Source: Azospirillum griseum | GTDB taxonomy: Bacteria > Pseudomonadota > Alphaproteobacteria > Azospirillales > Azospirillaceae | Direction: 5' to 3' | DNA length: 64,000 bases | NCBI RefSeq assembly: GCF_003966125.1 | Contig: NZ_RXMA01000013.1 | Span: forward strand, 1 to 64,000 | Shown: in pieces, positions 54,924 through 64,000 of the stretch | Numbering within the stretch: position 1 is the first letter of the stretch | Layout of the letters: each line of letters opens with the position of its first letter | The notes under the pieces: generated by a model | The model's database searches: none | What the model was told of the DNA's origin: nothing | The model's input: the letters and a program-made list of their open reading frames with translations, nothing else | Made by a program: the position numbers and the translations under genes

Positions 54924-56249
54924 ATGCCCGCGCCCTTGCTGACCATTGAATCCTCCCCGCGCCTTCCCGAACGCGCGGACGCCGTCGTGATCGGCGCCGG
55001 CATCGTGGGCGTCTGGGCGGCCTACAGCCTGGCCCGACGCGGGCTGTCGGTGGCCCTGCTGGAAAAGGGCCGGGTCGGGGCCGAACAATCCAGCCGCAAT
55101 TGGGGCTGGTGCCGCCAGCAAAACCGCGACGCGCGCGAATTGCCGATGGCCACCAAAAGCCTGGATCTGTGGGAGCGCTTCGCCGCCGACAGCGGGGAGG
55201 ACACCGGATTCCGCCGCTGCGGCCTGCTCTATCTCAGCAACAACGACGAGGAATTGGCGGGCTGGGCGCGCTGGCGCGATTTCGCCCGGACGGTCGGCGT
55301 CACCACCCACATGCTGACCAGCGCCGAAGCCGCCGAACGCGGCAAGGCGACCGGCCAGTCCTGGAAGGGCGGCGTCTTCTCCCCGTCCGACGGCATCGCC
55401 GACCCCGCCCGCGCCGCCCCCGCCGTGGCCCGCGCCGTGATGGCGCTGGGCGGCACGGTGCATCAGGGCTGCGCGGCGCGCGGGCTGGAAACCACCGGCG
55501 GGCGGGTCAGCGCCGTTGTCACCGAACAGGGAACCATCCGCACCAAGGTGGTGGTGATGGCGGGCGGGGCCTGGGCGTCGTCCTTCTGCCATCAGATCGG
55601 CGTGCGCCTGCCGCTGGCCTCGATCCGCTCGTCGATACTGTCGGTCGGCCCCAGCCCGTCGGGCCTGCCCGACGCCCTGCACACCGCCGCCGTGTCGATC
55701 ACCCGGCGCGGCGATGGCGGCCACACGCTGGCGATCAGCGGGCGCGGGCGGGTCGATCCGACCTTTCAGCAGCTTCGCTTCGCCCCGCAATTCCTGCCGA
55801 TGTTCACCCGGCGTTGGCGCAGCCTGATGCCCGGCGGGTTGGAGGGGCTGCGCTCCGGCCACGAAACGCTGCGGCGCTGGCGGCTCGACCGCCCAACCCC
55901 GATGGAGCGGGTGCGCGTGCTCGACCCCGCCCCGGACCGCAACACCATCCGCCTGACCCACGAACGCGCGGTGACGCTGCTGCCGGGGCTGAAGGACGCG
56001 CCGATCACCGCCGCTTGGGGCGGTTACATCGACAGCACGCCCGACGGCGTTCCCGCCATTGGCGAAATCGACACGATGCCCGGCCTGATCCTGGCGGCGG
56101 GCTTCAGCGGCCACGGCTTTGGCATCGGCCCCGGGGCCGGGCACCTGATCGCCGACCTCATCACCGACCAGACGCCCATCGTCGATCCCCGCCCCTACCA
56201 CCCCCGCCGCTTCGCCGGGTTCGCCGCCGGTCAGGTCGCGGATTTCTGA
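54924..56249 (+). CDS. FAD-dependent D-amino-acid/hydroxyproline-type oxidoreductase
   Basis: This 441-residue DAO-family flavoprotein has DAVVIGAGIVGVWAAYSLA at about 20-38 and the SSRNWGWCRQQNRD segment of a subgroup often beside proline-racemase and ornithine-cyclodeaminase genes. GYIDSTPDGVPAIGEID and FSGHGFGIGPGAGHLIADL follow near the C-terminus. GGAGA lies eight bases before the ATG. Followed by the RraA-like and OCD-family genes, it may oxidise a D-imino acid to an imine that the OCD-family enzyme reduces (inference). Confidence 0.88.
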   Translation: MPAPLLTIESSPRLPERADAVVIGAGIVGVWAAYSLARRGLSVALLEKGRVGAEQSSRNWGWCRQQNRDARELPMATKSLDLWERFAADSGEDTGFRRCGLLYLSNNDEELAGWARWRDFARTVGVTTHMLTSAEAAERGKATGQSWKGGVFSPSDGIADPARAAPAVARAVMALGGTVHQGCAARGLETTGGRVSAVVTEQGTIRTKVVVMAGGAWASSFCHQIGVRLPLASIRSSILSVGPSPSGLPDALHTAAVSITRRGDGGHTLAISGRGRVDPTFQQLRFAPQFLPMFTRRWRSLMPGGLEGLRSGHETLRRWRLDRPTPMERVRVLDPAPDRNTIRLTHERAVTLLPGLKDAPITAAWGGYIDSTPDGVPAIGEIDTMPGLILAAGFSGHGFGIGPGAGHLIADLITDQTPIVDPRPYHPRRFAGFAAGQVADF

Positions 56250-56353
56250 CGGGGCGGTCGGTCGCAAGCGCGGCGAAATAACTGTTTCCGGTCCTGCATC
56301 CGCCGCGCTAGGCTTGCTGTTCGGTTCCCCAGCGCGTTGCAAGGACATCAGGC

Positions 56354-56989
56354 ATGCCGACCACCACCGCCCATCCGTGCCCGCCGTTGGCGGACCCCGC
56401 CCTGATCGCCGAATTCCGCATCGCCCCGGTGGCGGTCATCAGCGACAATCTGCACCGGCTGCCCGGCGCGTCCGGGCTGCTGCCCCAGCACAAGGGTGGG
56501 GTGATGGTCGGCACCGCCCTGACGGTCAAAACCCGTCCGGGCGACAATCTGGCGATCCACAAGGCGCTCGATCTGGTGCAGCCCGGCCATGTGCTGGTGG
56601 TGGACGGCGGCGGCGATCTCAGCCGCGCCCTGATCGGTGAGATCATTTGCGCCATCGCCCAATCGCGCGGGGCGGCGGGCATCGTCATCGACGGGGCGAT
56701 CCGCGACGTGGCGACCATCCGCGCCGGGGATTTCCCCTGCTTCGCCCGGGGCATCAACCATCTCGGCCCCTACAAGGACGGTCCCGGTCACATCAACGTG
56801 CCGGTGACGGTCGGCGGGCTGGTGGTGCAACCGGGCGACATCGTGGTCGGCGACGACGACGGCGTCACCGCCTTCCCGCAGGCCGGGGCCGCCGAACTGT
56901 TGCAGGCGGTCCGCCAGCAGGAGCAGCGCGAGGCGGAGATCCTTGCCAGCATCCGCGAAGGCCGCTACGTCGGGGCCTACGCCAAGTAA
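56354..56989 (+). CDS. RraA-like / HMG aldolase-family protein
   Basis: This 211-residue protein of the RraA/4-hydroxy-4-methyl-2-oxoglutarate aldolase fold contains VVDGGGDLSRALIGEIICAIA, GIVIDGAIRDVATI (the G-x-x-x-D-G-x-x-R-D metal and substrate motif) and PGDIVVGDDDGVTAFP. The Arg and Asp residues of the motif are kept, so it is a plausible metal-dependent aldolase or decarboxylase of an oxoacid and not only an RNase E inhibitor homologue. It lies 104 bp after the oxidase gene and 42 bp before the OCD-family gene. Confidence 0.88.
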   Translation: MPTTTAHPCPPLADPALIAEFRIAPVAVISDNLHRLPGASGLLPQHKGGVMVGTALTVKTRPGDNLAIHKALDLVQPGHVLVVDGGGDLSRALIGEIICAIAQSRGAAGIVIDGAIRDVATIRAGDFPCFARGINHLGPYKDGPGHINVPVTVGGLVVQPGDIVVGDDDGVTAFPQAGAAELLQAVRQQEQREAEILASIREGRYVGAYAK

Positions 56990-57031
56990 GCCCCCACAAC
57001 GCACCCCCACCGCAAACAGGACGCCCTCACC

Positions 57032-57946
57032 ATGCCGGAAGCCACCATGCCGGTGCTGACCGCCGCGCAGACCGTCGCCCTTCTGCCCTTCGGGCCGCTG
57101 TGCGCGACGCTGGCCGACACGGCGCGCGATTACGCCGCCGGACGCATCACCGCCCCGGAACGGCAGGTGCTGCCGCTGCCGCAGGACGGCGTCTTGCTGT
57201 CGATGCCCGCCACCGCGTCCGACATCGCCATCCACAAGCTGGTGAACGTCTGCCCGACCAACGGCGGGCGCGGTTTGCCGACCATCCACGGCGTGGTCAG
57301 CCTGTTCGACGCCGTCACCGGCGCGCCGCTGATGGTGCTGGACGGCCCGACCGTGACCGGGCGGCGCACCGCCGCCGTCACCCTGCTGGCGATCGGCAAG
57401 CTGGCCCCGGCCCCGCTGACCCACGTCGCCCTGATCGGGGCGGGCAAGCAATCCTCCAGCCATGTGGAGGCGCTGGCCGCCCTGCATCCCGGCATCCGGG
57501 TGGACGTGCACACCCGCAGCCTGGACACCGCCACCGCCTTTGTCCGCGCCCACGCCGACAGCGGGCTGGATCTGCGCCCGGCCAGCGGTCCCATCGATCC
57601 GGCGGCCCAGGTCGTCGTCGCGCTGACCACCAGCCGCAGCCCGGTCTATGACGAGGCCCCGCGCCCCGACCGCCTGTTGATCGGCGTCGGTGCCTTCAAG
57701 GCGGAGATGGCGGAGTTCGGCCCGGTTCCGGTGCTGGGCAGCGACCTGTTCGTTGATGATCCGGCGGGCGGGCGGCACGAGGCCGGGGATCTGATCCAGG
57801 CCGGGGCCGATTGGGCCACGGTCCGCTCGCTGGCCGACGCGCTGGATGGCCCGCTGACGCCCGGCCGCGCCCGCCTGTTCAAAAGCGTGGGCTGCGCCGC
57901 CTGGGATCTGGCCGCCGCCCGCTGCGCGCTGTCCGTGCGGGGGTAA
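57032..57946 (+). CDS. Ornithine cyclodeaminase/mu-crystallin-family (pyrroline-2-carboxylate reductase-like)
   Basis: This 304-residue enzyme has HKLVNVCPTNGGRGLPTIHGVV in the substrate region and VTGRRTAAVTLLA. A Rossmann VALIGAGKQSSSHVEAL at about 142-158 is in the pattern of LhpI-type delta1-pyrroline-2-carboxylate reductases. Its stop lies three bases from the convergent kdpE stop. With the upstream flavoenzyme it may convert a D- to an L-proline-type amino acid through the cyclic imine. A true ammonia-releasing ornithine cyclodeaminase is less likely given the HKLVN pattern, but this is not certain. Confidence 0.85.
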   Translation: MPEATMPVLTAAQTVALLPFGPLCATLADTARDYAAGRITAPERQVLPLPQDGVLLSMPATASDIAIHKLVNVCPTNGGRGLPTIHGVVSLFDAVTGAPLMVLDGPTVTGRRTAAVTLLAIGKLAPAPLTHVALIGAGKQSSSHVEALAALHPGIRVDVHTRSLDTATAFVRAHADSGLDLRPASGPIDPAAQVVVALTTSRSPVYDEAPRPDRLLIGVGAFKAEMAEFGPVPVLGSDLFVDDPAGGRHEAGDLIQAGADWATVRSLADALDGPLTPGRARLFKSVGCAAWDLAAARCALSVRG

Positions 57947-57949
57947 CGC

Positions 57950-58648
57950 CTACTCCGGCGCGCGCAGGCGATAGCCGACGCCGGTTTCGGTCAGGATGTG
58001 GTGGGGGCGTTCGGGATCCGGTTCGATCTTCTGGCGCAGTTGGCGGATGTAGATGCGCAGATACTGCACGTCGGTGTCGCCGCCCCACACCTCCTTCAAA
58101 ATAAAGCGGTGGGTCAGCACCTTGCCCGCGTGGGCCACCAGCAGCCGCAACAGGTCGTATTCGCGCGGCGACAGCTTCACGTCTGCCCCTTGGGCGGTCA
58201 CGATCCGGCGGACCAGATCGACCGACAGCGCCCCGCTGCGGAACAGCGGGCGTTCGCCCTGCTGCTGCAGGCGGTGGCGCAGGGCGGTGCGGATGCGGGC
58301 CAACAACTCATCCATGCCAAAGGGCTTGGTCACGTAATCATCGGCCCCGAGATCGAGCGCCTCGACCTTTCCGGCCTCGTCGGCGCGGCTCGACAGCACG
58401 ATGATCGGCAGGGTGGCCCCGTCGCCGCGCAGACGGCGGATCACCTCCAACCCATCGACCCCCGGCAGGCCAAGGTCGAGCACCAGCAGGTCGGGCGCGC
58501 GCCGCCGCACCTCCGCCAGGGCACCCGCGCCGTCCTCGGCCTCCACCACCTCATAGCCCTGGGCCGACAGGCTGGTGCGCAGAAAGCGGCGGATCGGCGG
58601 TTCGTCGTCCACCACCAGGACGCGGCGGGGGATCGCTTCGGATTTCAT
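57950..58648 (-). CDS. kdpE: KdpE response regulator
   Basis: This 232-residue OmpR-type response regulator has an acidic pocket Asp14-Asp15, phospho-acceptor Asp58 in LLVLDLG, and switch Lys108 in VTKPFG. A C-terminal winged helix follows ([22 protein letters not shown], and [17 protein letters not shown]). It activates kdpABC on potassium limitation. Its ATG overlaps the kdpD stop (ATGA). A convergent gene ends three bases from its stop, with no visible terminator. Confidence 0.97.
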   Translation of the reverse strand: MKSEAIPRRVLVVDDEPPIRRFLRTSLSAQGYEVVEAEDGAGALAEVRRRAPDLLVLDLGLPGVDGLEVIRRLRGDGATLPIIVLSSRADEAGKVEALDLGADDYVTKPFGMDELLARIRTALRHRLQQQGERPLFRSGALSVDLVRRIVTAQGADVKLSPREYDLLRLLVAHAGKVLTHRFILKEVWGGDTDVQYLRIYIRQLRQKIEPDPERPHHILTETGVGYRLRAPE

Positions 58649-61365
58649 GACTCTGGCTCCTCCAACCCCGGCATCGCGGGCGCGGCGGGCAGGCTGAGGG
58701 TGAAGACAGCCCCCTTGCGGTCGGTGCGGTTGGCGGCGGTGATGGTCCCGCCCATCGCCTCGACAAAGCCCCGGCAGATCGCCAGCCCCAGCCCGGTCCC
58801 CGCGCGCTGGCGGTCCTGGGCCTGGACACGATAGAACGGGTCGAAGATGCGTTCCAGGTCTTCCGGCGGCACGCCGTCGCCTTCGTCCAGCACCTCCACC
58901 CGCACCCGCTGGCCGTCCGCCTCCGCCTTGGCCCGCACAGTGATGCGCGACCCGGCGGGGGCGTATTTCCCGGCGTTGTCCAGCAGGTTGAACAGCGCCT
59001 GTTCGACCAGCACGGCGTCGATGGCGACCATCGGCAGGCCGGGGGCCAGCTCCATCGCCACCCGGTGCCCGGCCAGGATGCGGCCCACCCGCTCCAGCGC
59101 GCTGCCGACCACGTCGGCCAGATCGACGGCGTCGGCGCGCGGGCGGATCGCCCCGGATTCCAGGCGGGTCATGTCGAGCAGATTGGCGATGAAGCGGTTG
59201 AGCCGCTCCGCCTCCTCCTGGATGGTCGCGGCCAACTCCAGCCGCGACTCCTCGTCCAGCATCGGGCCGTAGCTTTTGAGGCTGGTCGCCGACCCCAGGA
59301 TGGAGGCCAACGGCGTGCGCAGATCGTGGGAGATCGAGGTCAGCAGCGCCGACCGCAGCCGTTCGGTTTCCGCCGCCAGCCGGGCGCGGTCCACATCCTC
59401 GGCCAGCGTCACCCGTTCGATCGCCAGGGCGGCCTGGTCGATCAACGCGTCGAGCAAACGGCGCTGGTCCGGCGTCAGCAGGCTGCCCGCGCCCGAACGG
59501 CCGCCGCTGGTGTCGATGCCGACCACGCCGACCAGCCCGCGCCCGGTGCGCATCGGCAGGAACAGCCATTTCGCCCCCGGCAGCGTGTCGGCCCCGCGCC
59601 CGGTCGCCCGGTTGTTCTCCCACGCCCAGACGGCGGCGGCCAGATCGGAATCGTCGATCACGTCTTCGGGCGGGTACCCGGCGCGCACGGCCACGCTGTC
59701 GCCATCGGGCAGCAGCAGCACGACATGGACCTTCAGCATCGCCGCGATCTGATAGGCGGTGGCCCACAGCAGATCGTCCATGGTGACGACCCCGGCCAGC
59801 TTGCGGCTGAAGAGATAGAGATCCTCGGTGGTTTTCACCCGCGCCCGCGCCGTCACCGCCTGCGCCCGCACCCGCGCCGTCAGGTTGCTGGCGATCACCG
59901 CCACCACGGCGAAGACGAGCAGCGCGACGATGTTTTCAGGGTCGGCGATGGTGAAGGTGTAGAGCGGCGGCAGGAAAAAATAATTGAAGGCCAATACACT
60001 GGCCACGCAGGCGAACAGCGACGGCCCCAGCCCGCCGGTGACGGCGCTGGCCAGCACGGCGGTGAGGAAGACCAACGCCATGTTGTTGAGCGCCATCACC
60101 CGGTGCAGCGCCACCCCCACCCCCAAGGCGGCGGCCACGTAACCGGCCGCCGCCAGGAACGGCCCCCAGCGCAGCCCGCCGCGCGCCGACGGCGCGGTCT
60201 TCACCGTCTTGGCCGGAATCGGATCGGCGGTGGTGGCGGCGATGACGTGCACGCTGATGTCGCCCGCCCGCCGGATCAGGCTGTGCGCCACCGACCCGCG
60301 CAGCAGCTCCGCCCAGCGCGAGCGGCGGGATTTGGCGATGACGATGTGCGTGACGTTGGTGGCGCGGGCGTGCTCCACCACCGTTTCGGCGACGTCGCGG
60401 CCCGGAACCGTCACCGCTTCGCCGCCCAGCCGTTCGACCAGACGCAGCGTGTCGGCGATGCGGTCGCGGTCGGCCTCGCTCAGGCGCAGGGCGCGGCTGG
60501 TTTCGACATGGATCGCCCCCCAACGGGCGCGCAGCCGTTCGGCCTGACGGCGGGCGTAACGGACCAGCGCGGCCCCGGTCGCGTCCTCGTTCACGCAGAC
60601 CAGCAGCCGTTCCCCCGCCGCCCACGGCCCGGAAATGGCGTGGGCCTGCATGTGGGTGAGCAGCTGGTCGTCCACCCGTTCGGCCGTGCGGCGCAACGCC
60701 AGTTCACGCAGCGCTGTCAGGTTGCCGGGGGAGAAGTAATGCCGGATCGCCCGTTCCGCCGTGCGCGGCAGATAGATTTTCCCCTGTTGCAGACGCTGGA
60801 TCAGATCGTCCGGGGTGATGTCGATCACCTCGATGTCGTCGGCGCGGTCCACGATGGAGTCGGGCACGGTTTCCCGCACCCGCACGCGGGTGATCTTGGC
60901 GACGACGTCGTTCAGGCTTTCGACATGCTGGATGTTCAGGGTGCTGTAAACATCGATCCCCGCCGCCAGCAGCTCTTCCACATCCTGATAGCGCTTGGCG
61001 TGGCGGCAGCCGGGGGCGTTGGTGTGGGCCAGCTCGTCCACCAGGACGATGCCGGGCCGCCGGGCCAGGATGGCGTCCAGATCCATCTCGTCCAGCCCGT
61101 GGCCCTTGTGCTCCACCCGGCGGCGCGGGACGATCTCCAGCCCGGCGACCAGCGCCTCCGTCTCCTTGCGCCCGTGGGTTTCGACCACACCGACGACGAT
61201 GTCCTCCCCGTCCCGGCGCTTGGCCTGGGCGGTTTGCAGCATCTCATAGGTCTTGCCGACACCGGGTGCCGCCCCCAGGAAGATCTTGAGCCGCCCGCGC
61301 GCCTCCCTTGCGGCCTGACGCAGCAACGCGTCGGGCGAGGGGCGGTTGTTGCGGTCCTCGATCAT
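58645..61365 (-). CDS. kdpD: KdpD sensor histidine kinase
   Basis: This 906-residue osmosensor/K+-sensor has an N-terminal KdpD domain with a Walker-type GAAPGVGKT at about 32-40, then a universal-stress-like domain (about 245-370). Four closely spaced transmembrane helices follow (about 400-500). A GAF-like region and a histidine kinase with His680 in [12 protein letters not shown] complete it, with N ([10 protein letters not shown]) and G (GTGLGLAI) boxes. It phosphorylates KdpE. It is on the same transcript as kdpC and kdpB, 33 bp after kdpC. Confidence 0.97.
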   Translation of the reverse strand: MIEDRNNRPSPDALLRQAAREARGRLKIFLGAAPGVGKTYEMLQTAQAKRRDGEDIVVGVVETHGRKETEALVAGLEIVPRRRVEHKGHGLDEMDLDAILARRPGIVLVDELAHTNAPGCRHAKRYQDVEELLAAGIDVYSTLNIQHVESLNDVVAKITRVRVRETVPDSIVDRADDIEVIDITPDDLIQRLQQGKIYLPRTAERAIRHYFSPGNLTALRELALRRTAERVDDQLLTHMQAHAISGPWAAGERLLVCVNEDATGAALVRYARRQAERLRARWGAIHVETSRALRLSEADRDRIADTLRLVERLGGEAVTVPGRDVAETVVEHARATNVTHIVIAKSRRSRWAELLRGSVAHSLIRRAGDISVHVIAATTADPIPAKTVKTAPSARGGLRWGPFLAAAGYVAAALGVGVALHRVMALNNMALVFLTAVLASAVTGGLGPSLFACVASVLAFNYFFLPPLYTFTIADPENIVALLVFAVVAVIASNLTARVRAQAVTARARVKTTEDLYLFSRKLAGVVTMDDLLWATAYQIAAMLKVHVVLLLPDGDSVAVRAGYPPEDVIDDSDLAAAVWAWENNRATGRGADTLPGAKWLFLPMRTGRGLVGVVGIDTSGGRSGAGSLLTPDQRRLLDALIDQAALAIERVTLAEDVDRARLAAETERLRSALLTSISHDLRTPLASILGSATSLKSYGPMLDEESRLELAATIQEEAERLNRFIANLLDMTRLESGAIRPRADAVDLADVVGSALERVGRILAGHRVAMELAPGLPMVAIDAVLVEQALFNLLDNAGKYAPAGSRITVRAKAEADGQRVRVEVLDEGDGVPPEDLERIFDPFYRVQAQDRQRAGTGLGLAICRGFVEAMGGTITAANRTDRKGAVFTLSLPAAPAMPGLEEPES

Positions 61366-61398
61366 CCCGGTGCCTTTCGAACCATGGTCCCGTTATCC

Positions 61399-62022
61399 CT
61401 AGCGGCCCGCCGCCGCCTTGTCCAAGGCAAGCTGGTCCAAGGCCAGATTGAGCGCCAGGACGTTGACCGTCGGTTCCCCCAAAACGCCCAGCGCGCGCGG
61501 GGCGGTGGTGGTGGCGACGAGACGGCGCACCGCCTCCTCGCTCAGCCCGCGCGCCTTGGCGACGCGCGGCACCTGGAAATCGGCGGCGGCGGGCGACAGA
61601 TCGGGATCGAGGCCGCTGGCCGAGGTCGTGACCAGTTCCACCGGCACCGGAACGCCGGGATTCTCCGCCTTCAGCCGTTCGACGTCGGCCCGCACCCGCT
61701 CAACCAGCGCCTTGGACGTCGGGCCGAGGTTGGATCCCATCGAGTTGCTGGCGTTGTAGGGGGCGGCCACGGTCTTCGTCGCGTCCGCCGGATCGGCGGC
61801 GGTGGTGGCCGACGGGCGCGGCTGGAAATAGCCCGGCCCGGTGAAGGCTTGGCCGATCAGGGCGGACCCGACGACCACGCCGTTCCGTTCGATCAGGCTG
61901 CCGTTGGCCTGCTGGAGAAACACCGCTTGCGCCACCCCGGTGACGGCCAGCGGATAGGCCAGCCCGGTGATGATGGTCAGCGCGGCGGTCAGCACCAGCG
62001 CCGGACGCAGTTCGTTCAACAT
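61399..62022 (-). CDS. kdpC: KdpC potassium-transporting ATPase subunit C
   Basis: This 207-residue subunit has one N-terminal transmembrane helix ([20 protein letters not shown]) and a periplasmic or cytosolic domain with [38 protein letters not shown] and the conserved [21 protein letters not shown] follow. It is the chaperone-like subunit of the KdpFABC K+ pump. The ATG at 62022 was chosen over an upstream TTG; a GAGGGGA stretch precedes it. It lies 14 bp after kdpB. Confidence 0.97.
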   Translation of the reverse strand: MLNELRPALVLTAALTIITGLAYPLAVTGVAQAVFLQQANGSLIERNGVVVGSALIGQAFTGPGYFQPRPSATTAADPADATKTVAAPYNASNSMGSNLGPTSKALVERVRADVERLKAENPGVPVPVELVTTSASGLDPDLSPAAADFQVPRVAKARGLSEEAVRRLVATTTAPRALGVLGEPTVNVLALNLALDQLALDKAAAGR

Positions 62023-62036
62023 GATGCCCAATCCCC

Positions 62037-64000
62037 TCAGACAAGCCCGATGGCGGTGACGAGCAGATCGATCGCCTTGATGCCAACGAAGGGCACGACC
62101 AGACCGCCCAGACCATAGATCAACAGATTGCGCCGCAGCAGCGCGGCCGCCCCGACGGCGCGGTACCGCACGCCGCGCAGCGCCAGCGGAATCAGCGCGA
62201 TGATGATGAGCGCGTTGAAAATGATCGCCGACAGGATGGCGCTTTGCGGGCTGGCCAGCCCCATCACGTTCAACGCCCCCAATTGCGGGTAGAAGGCCAG
62301 GAACATCGCCGGGATGATGGCGAAATATTTGGCGACGTCGTTGGCGATGGAAAAGGTGGTCAACGCCCCGCGCGTCATCAGCAGCTGCTTGCCGATCTCC
62401 ACGATCTCGATCAGCTTAGTGGGATCGCTGTCCAGATCGACCATATTGCCCGCCTCGCGCGCCGCCACGGTCCCGGTGTTCATCGCCACGCCGACATCGG
62501 CCTGGGCCAGAGCCGGGGCGTCGTTGGTGCCGTCGCCGCACATGGCGACCAGCTTGCCCTTGGCCTGTTCGTCGCGGATCAGGCGCAGCTTGGCTTCCGG
62601 CGTCGCCTGGGCCAGGAAATCATCCACCCCGGCTTCGGCGGCGATGGCGGCGGCGGTCATCGGGTTGTCGCCGGTGATCATCACCGTCTTGATCCCCATC
62701 CGCCGCAATTCGGCAAAGCGTTCGCGGATGCCGCCCTTGACGATGTCCTTCAAATGGATGATCCCCAGCAACCGCCCGTCCTGCGCCACGGCCAGCGGCG
62801 TGCCGCCCGCCTTGGCGACGCGTTCGGCGATGGCGAGCAGCTCGCGCTCCACCGGGTCGGCGGTCAGCGTCCGCCCGCCCTTCACACCGGCCAGAGCACC
62901 CACCATCGCGCCACCATGCACAAAGGCCAGCACCGCATCGACGGCCCCCTTGCGCACGCTGGTCCCGTCGGCGTCGATGCCGCTCAACCGGGTTTGCGCG
63001 GTGAAGGGGACGAAGCGCGCCCGCATCTCCGCCATGTCCCGGCCCCGGATGCCGTAGCTTTCCTTGGCCAGCACAACGATGGAGCGGCCTTCCGGCGTCT
63101 CATCGGCCAGCGAGGCCAGTTGCGCGGCGCTCGCCAGCGCCTGTTCCGACACGCCGGACACCGGCAGAAACTCCGCCGCCTGCCGGTTGCCCAGCGTGAT
63201 GGTCCCGGTCTTGTCGAGCAGCAGCGTGTCCACGTCGCCCGCCGCCTCCACCGCGCGGCCCGACATGGCCAGCACGTTGAAGCGAACCAGACGGTCCATC
63301 CCGGCGATGCCGATGGCCGACAGCAGCGCGCCGATGGTGGTGGGGATCAGCGTGACGAACAGCGCCACCAGCACCAGCACGCTGACCGACCCGCCGGCGT
63401 AGGCGGCAAAGCTGGGGATGGTCGCCACCGCGATGACGAAGATGATGGTCATCCCGGCCAGCAGGATGTTCAGGGCGATTTCGTTGGGCGTCTTCTGGCG
63501 CTGCGCCCCTTCGACCAGCGCGATCATGCGGTCGATGAAGGTGGAGCCGGGGGCCGCCGTGATCCGCACGACGATCCGGTCGGAAATCACCTGCGTGCCG
63601 CCCGTCACCGCCGAACGGTCGCCGCCGCTTTCGCGGATGACCGGGGCGGATTCACCGGTGATCGCCGCCTCGTTGACGGAGGCGACGCCCTCCACCACCT
63701 CGCCGTCCGACGGGATGAGGTCGCCCGCCTCCACCAGCACCCGGTCGCCCGGCTTCAGGCGGGTGGCGGGAAGGATCTGGACGACGGTCCCGTCCGGTCC
63801 CAGCAGGCGGGCGGTGGTTTCGGTCTTGGTCTTGCGCAGGCTGGCGGCCTGGGCCTTGCCCCGCCCTTCGGCCACCGCCTCGGCGAAATTGGCGAACAGC
63901 AGGGTGAACCACAGCCAGACGACGATCTGCGCGCCAAAGCCGGTTCCCGGCGCGCCGGTGGCGGCGTCGCGCAGCCACAGGACGGTGCTGAGGGCGGCGA
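62037..64000 (-). CDS. kdpB: KdpB potassium-transporting P-type ATPase subunit (N-terminus beyond window)
   Basis: The frame stays open to the right edge, so only the last roughly 654 codons are present; about 30-40 N-terminal residues are missing by comparison with the usual length. Seen are [16 protein letters not shown], the phosphorylation motif [33 protein letters not shown], and [19 protein letters not shown] of the P domain. C-terminal transmembrane helices follow. The TGA is 14 bp from the kdpC ATG. It forms the ATP-driven K+ uptake pump with KdpA and KdpC. Confidence 0.97.
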   Translation of the reverse strand, partial: AALSTVLWLRDAATGAPGTGFGAQIVVWLWFTLLFANFAEAVAEGRGKAQAASLRKTKTETTARLLGPDGTVVQILPATRLKPGDRVLVEAGDLIPSDGEVVEGVASVNEAAITGESAPVIRESGGDRSAVTGGTQVISDRIVVRITAAPGSTFIDRMIALVEGAQRQKTPNEIALNILLAGMTIIFVIAVATIPSFAAYAGGSVSVLVLVALFVTLIPTTIGALLSAIGIAGMDRLVRFNVLAMSGRAVEAAGDVDTLLLDKTGTITLGNRQAAEFLPVSGVSEQALASAAQLASLADETPEGRSIVVLAKESYGIRGRDMAEMRARFVPFTAQTRLSGIDADGTSVRKGAVDAVLAFVHGGAMVGALAGVKGGRTLTADPVERELLAIAERVAKAGGTPLAVAQDGRLLGIIHLKDIVKGGIRERFAELRRMGIKTVMITGDNPMTAAAIAAEAGVDDFLAQATPEAKLRLIRDEQAKGKLVAMCGDGTNDAPALAQADVGVAMNTGTVAAREAGNMVDLDSDPTKLIEIVEIGKQLLMTRGALTTFSIANDVAKYFAIIPAMFLAFYPQLGALNVMGLASPQSAILSAIIFNALIIIALIPLALRGVRYRAVGAAALLRRNLLIYGLGGLVVPFVGIKAIDLLVTAIGLV

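Noticed and set aside
59065..62118. Plus-strand open frame of about 1000 codons antisense to kdpD and kdpC
   Set aside because: Composition is typical of a shadow, and it conflicts with the intact kdp genes.

Overview
The window is high-GC DNA with dense, mostly operonic, accessory catabolic genes. Two features point to a soil or plant-associated alphaproteobacterium, probably Rhodospirillales (Azospirillum-like): a rhizobial-type rhamnose locus, and chemoreceptor and ABC-transporter families typical of that group. That assignment is inferred from gene content; no rRNA, tRNA, insertion sequence, phage gene or CRISPR array was seen. Both ends cut genes: a porin at the left edge and kdpB at the right edge.

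Region 1 (1-19.9 kb, minus strand) is a long catabolic island headed by a LacI-family regulator. After lacI come a Gfo/Idh oxidoreductase, an acyl-CoA transferase, an enoyl-CoA hydratase/isomerase and an aldehyde dehydrogenase. A complete sugar-type ABC transporter follows (binding protein, two permeases, ATPase). Next are a GMC flavoprotein dehydrogenase, an SDR, a second GMC dehydrogenase, a UPF0303/HbpS-like protein, a Dabb protein, a chemoreceptor and a second paralogous binding protein. The perfect palindrome TGGAACGTTCCA occurs twice upstream of lacI, once before the distal binding protein and once inside the aldehyde dehydrogenase gene, which suggests a local LacI regulon. The enzymes suggest uptake of a sugar-like polyol, glycoside or alcohol, its oxidation to an acid, and CoA activation. 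I do not recognise the substrate.

Region 2 (19.9-34.3 kb) starts with a TetR regulator, a glycerate 2-kinase and a DUF993 dihydrodipicolinate-synthase-like gene. It then holds a complete rhizobial L-rhamnose system: rhaI and rhaD (minus strand) diverge from rhaR, rhaS, rhaT, rhaP, rhaQ, rhaU and rhaK (plus strand). Rhamnose is imported by RhaSTPQ, anomerised by RhaU, phosphorylated by RhaK, and isomerised and cleaved by RhaI/RhaD. Palindromic operator candidates lie in the divergent gap.

Region 3 (34.3-54.2 kb) looks like amine or amino-acid-conjugate catabolism. It holds an EamA transporter, two paralogous two-domain GNAT acetyltransferases, an M20 deacetylase, a GhrA-like reductase, a cupin and two aldehyde dehydrogenases. 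It also holds a tartrate-dehydrogenase-type enzyme, a PuuB-like oxidase, two atypical HAD hydrolases, a class III aminotransferase and a peptide-type ABC transporter with a fused double ATPase, closed by a strong terminator. Both GNAT genes are preceded by nearly the same 14-bp promoter-region element.

Region 4 (54.2-58 kb) has an Lrp regulator divergent from an amino-acid oxidase, an RraA-like protein and an ornithine-cyclodeaminase-family reductase, with a good Lrp-box match between them. Region 5 (58-64 kb) is the minus-strand kdpBCDE part of a potassium-uptake operon; kdpA would lie beyond the right edge.
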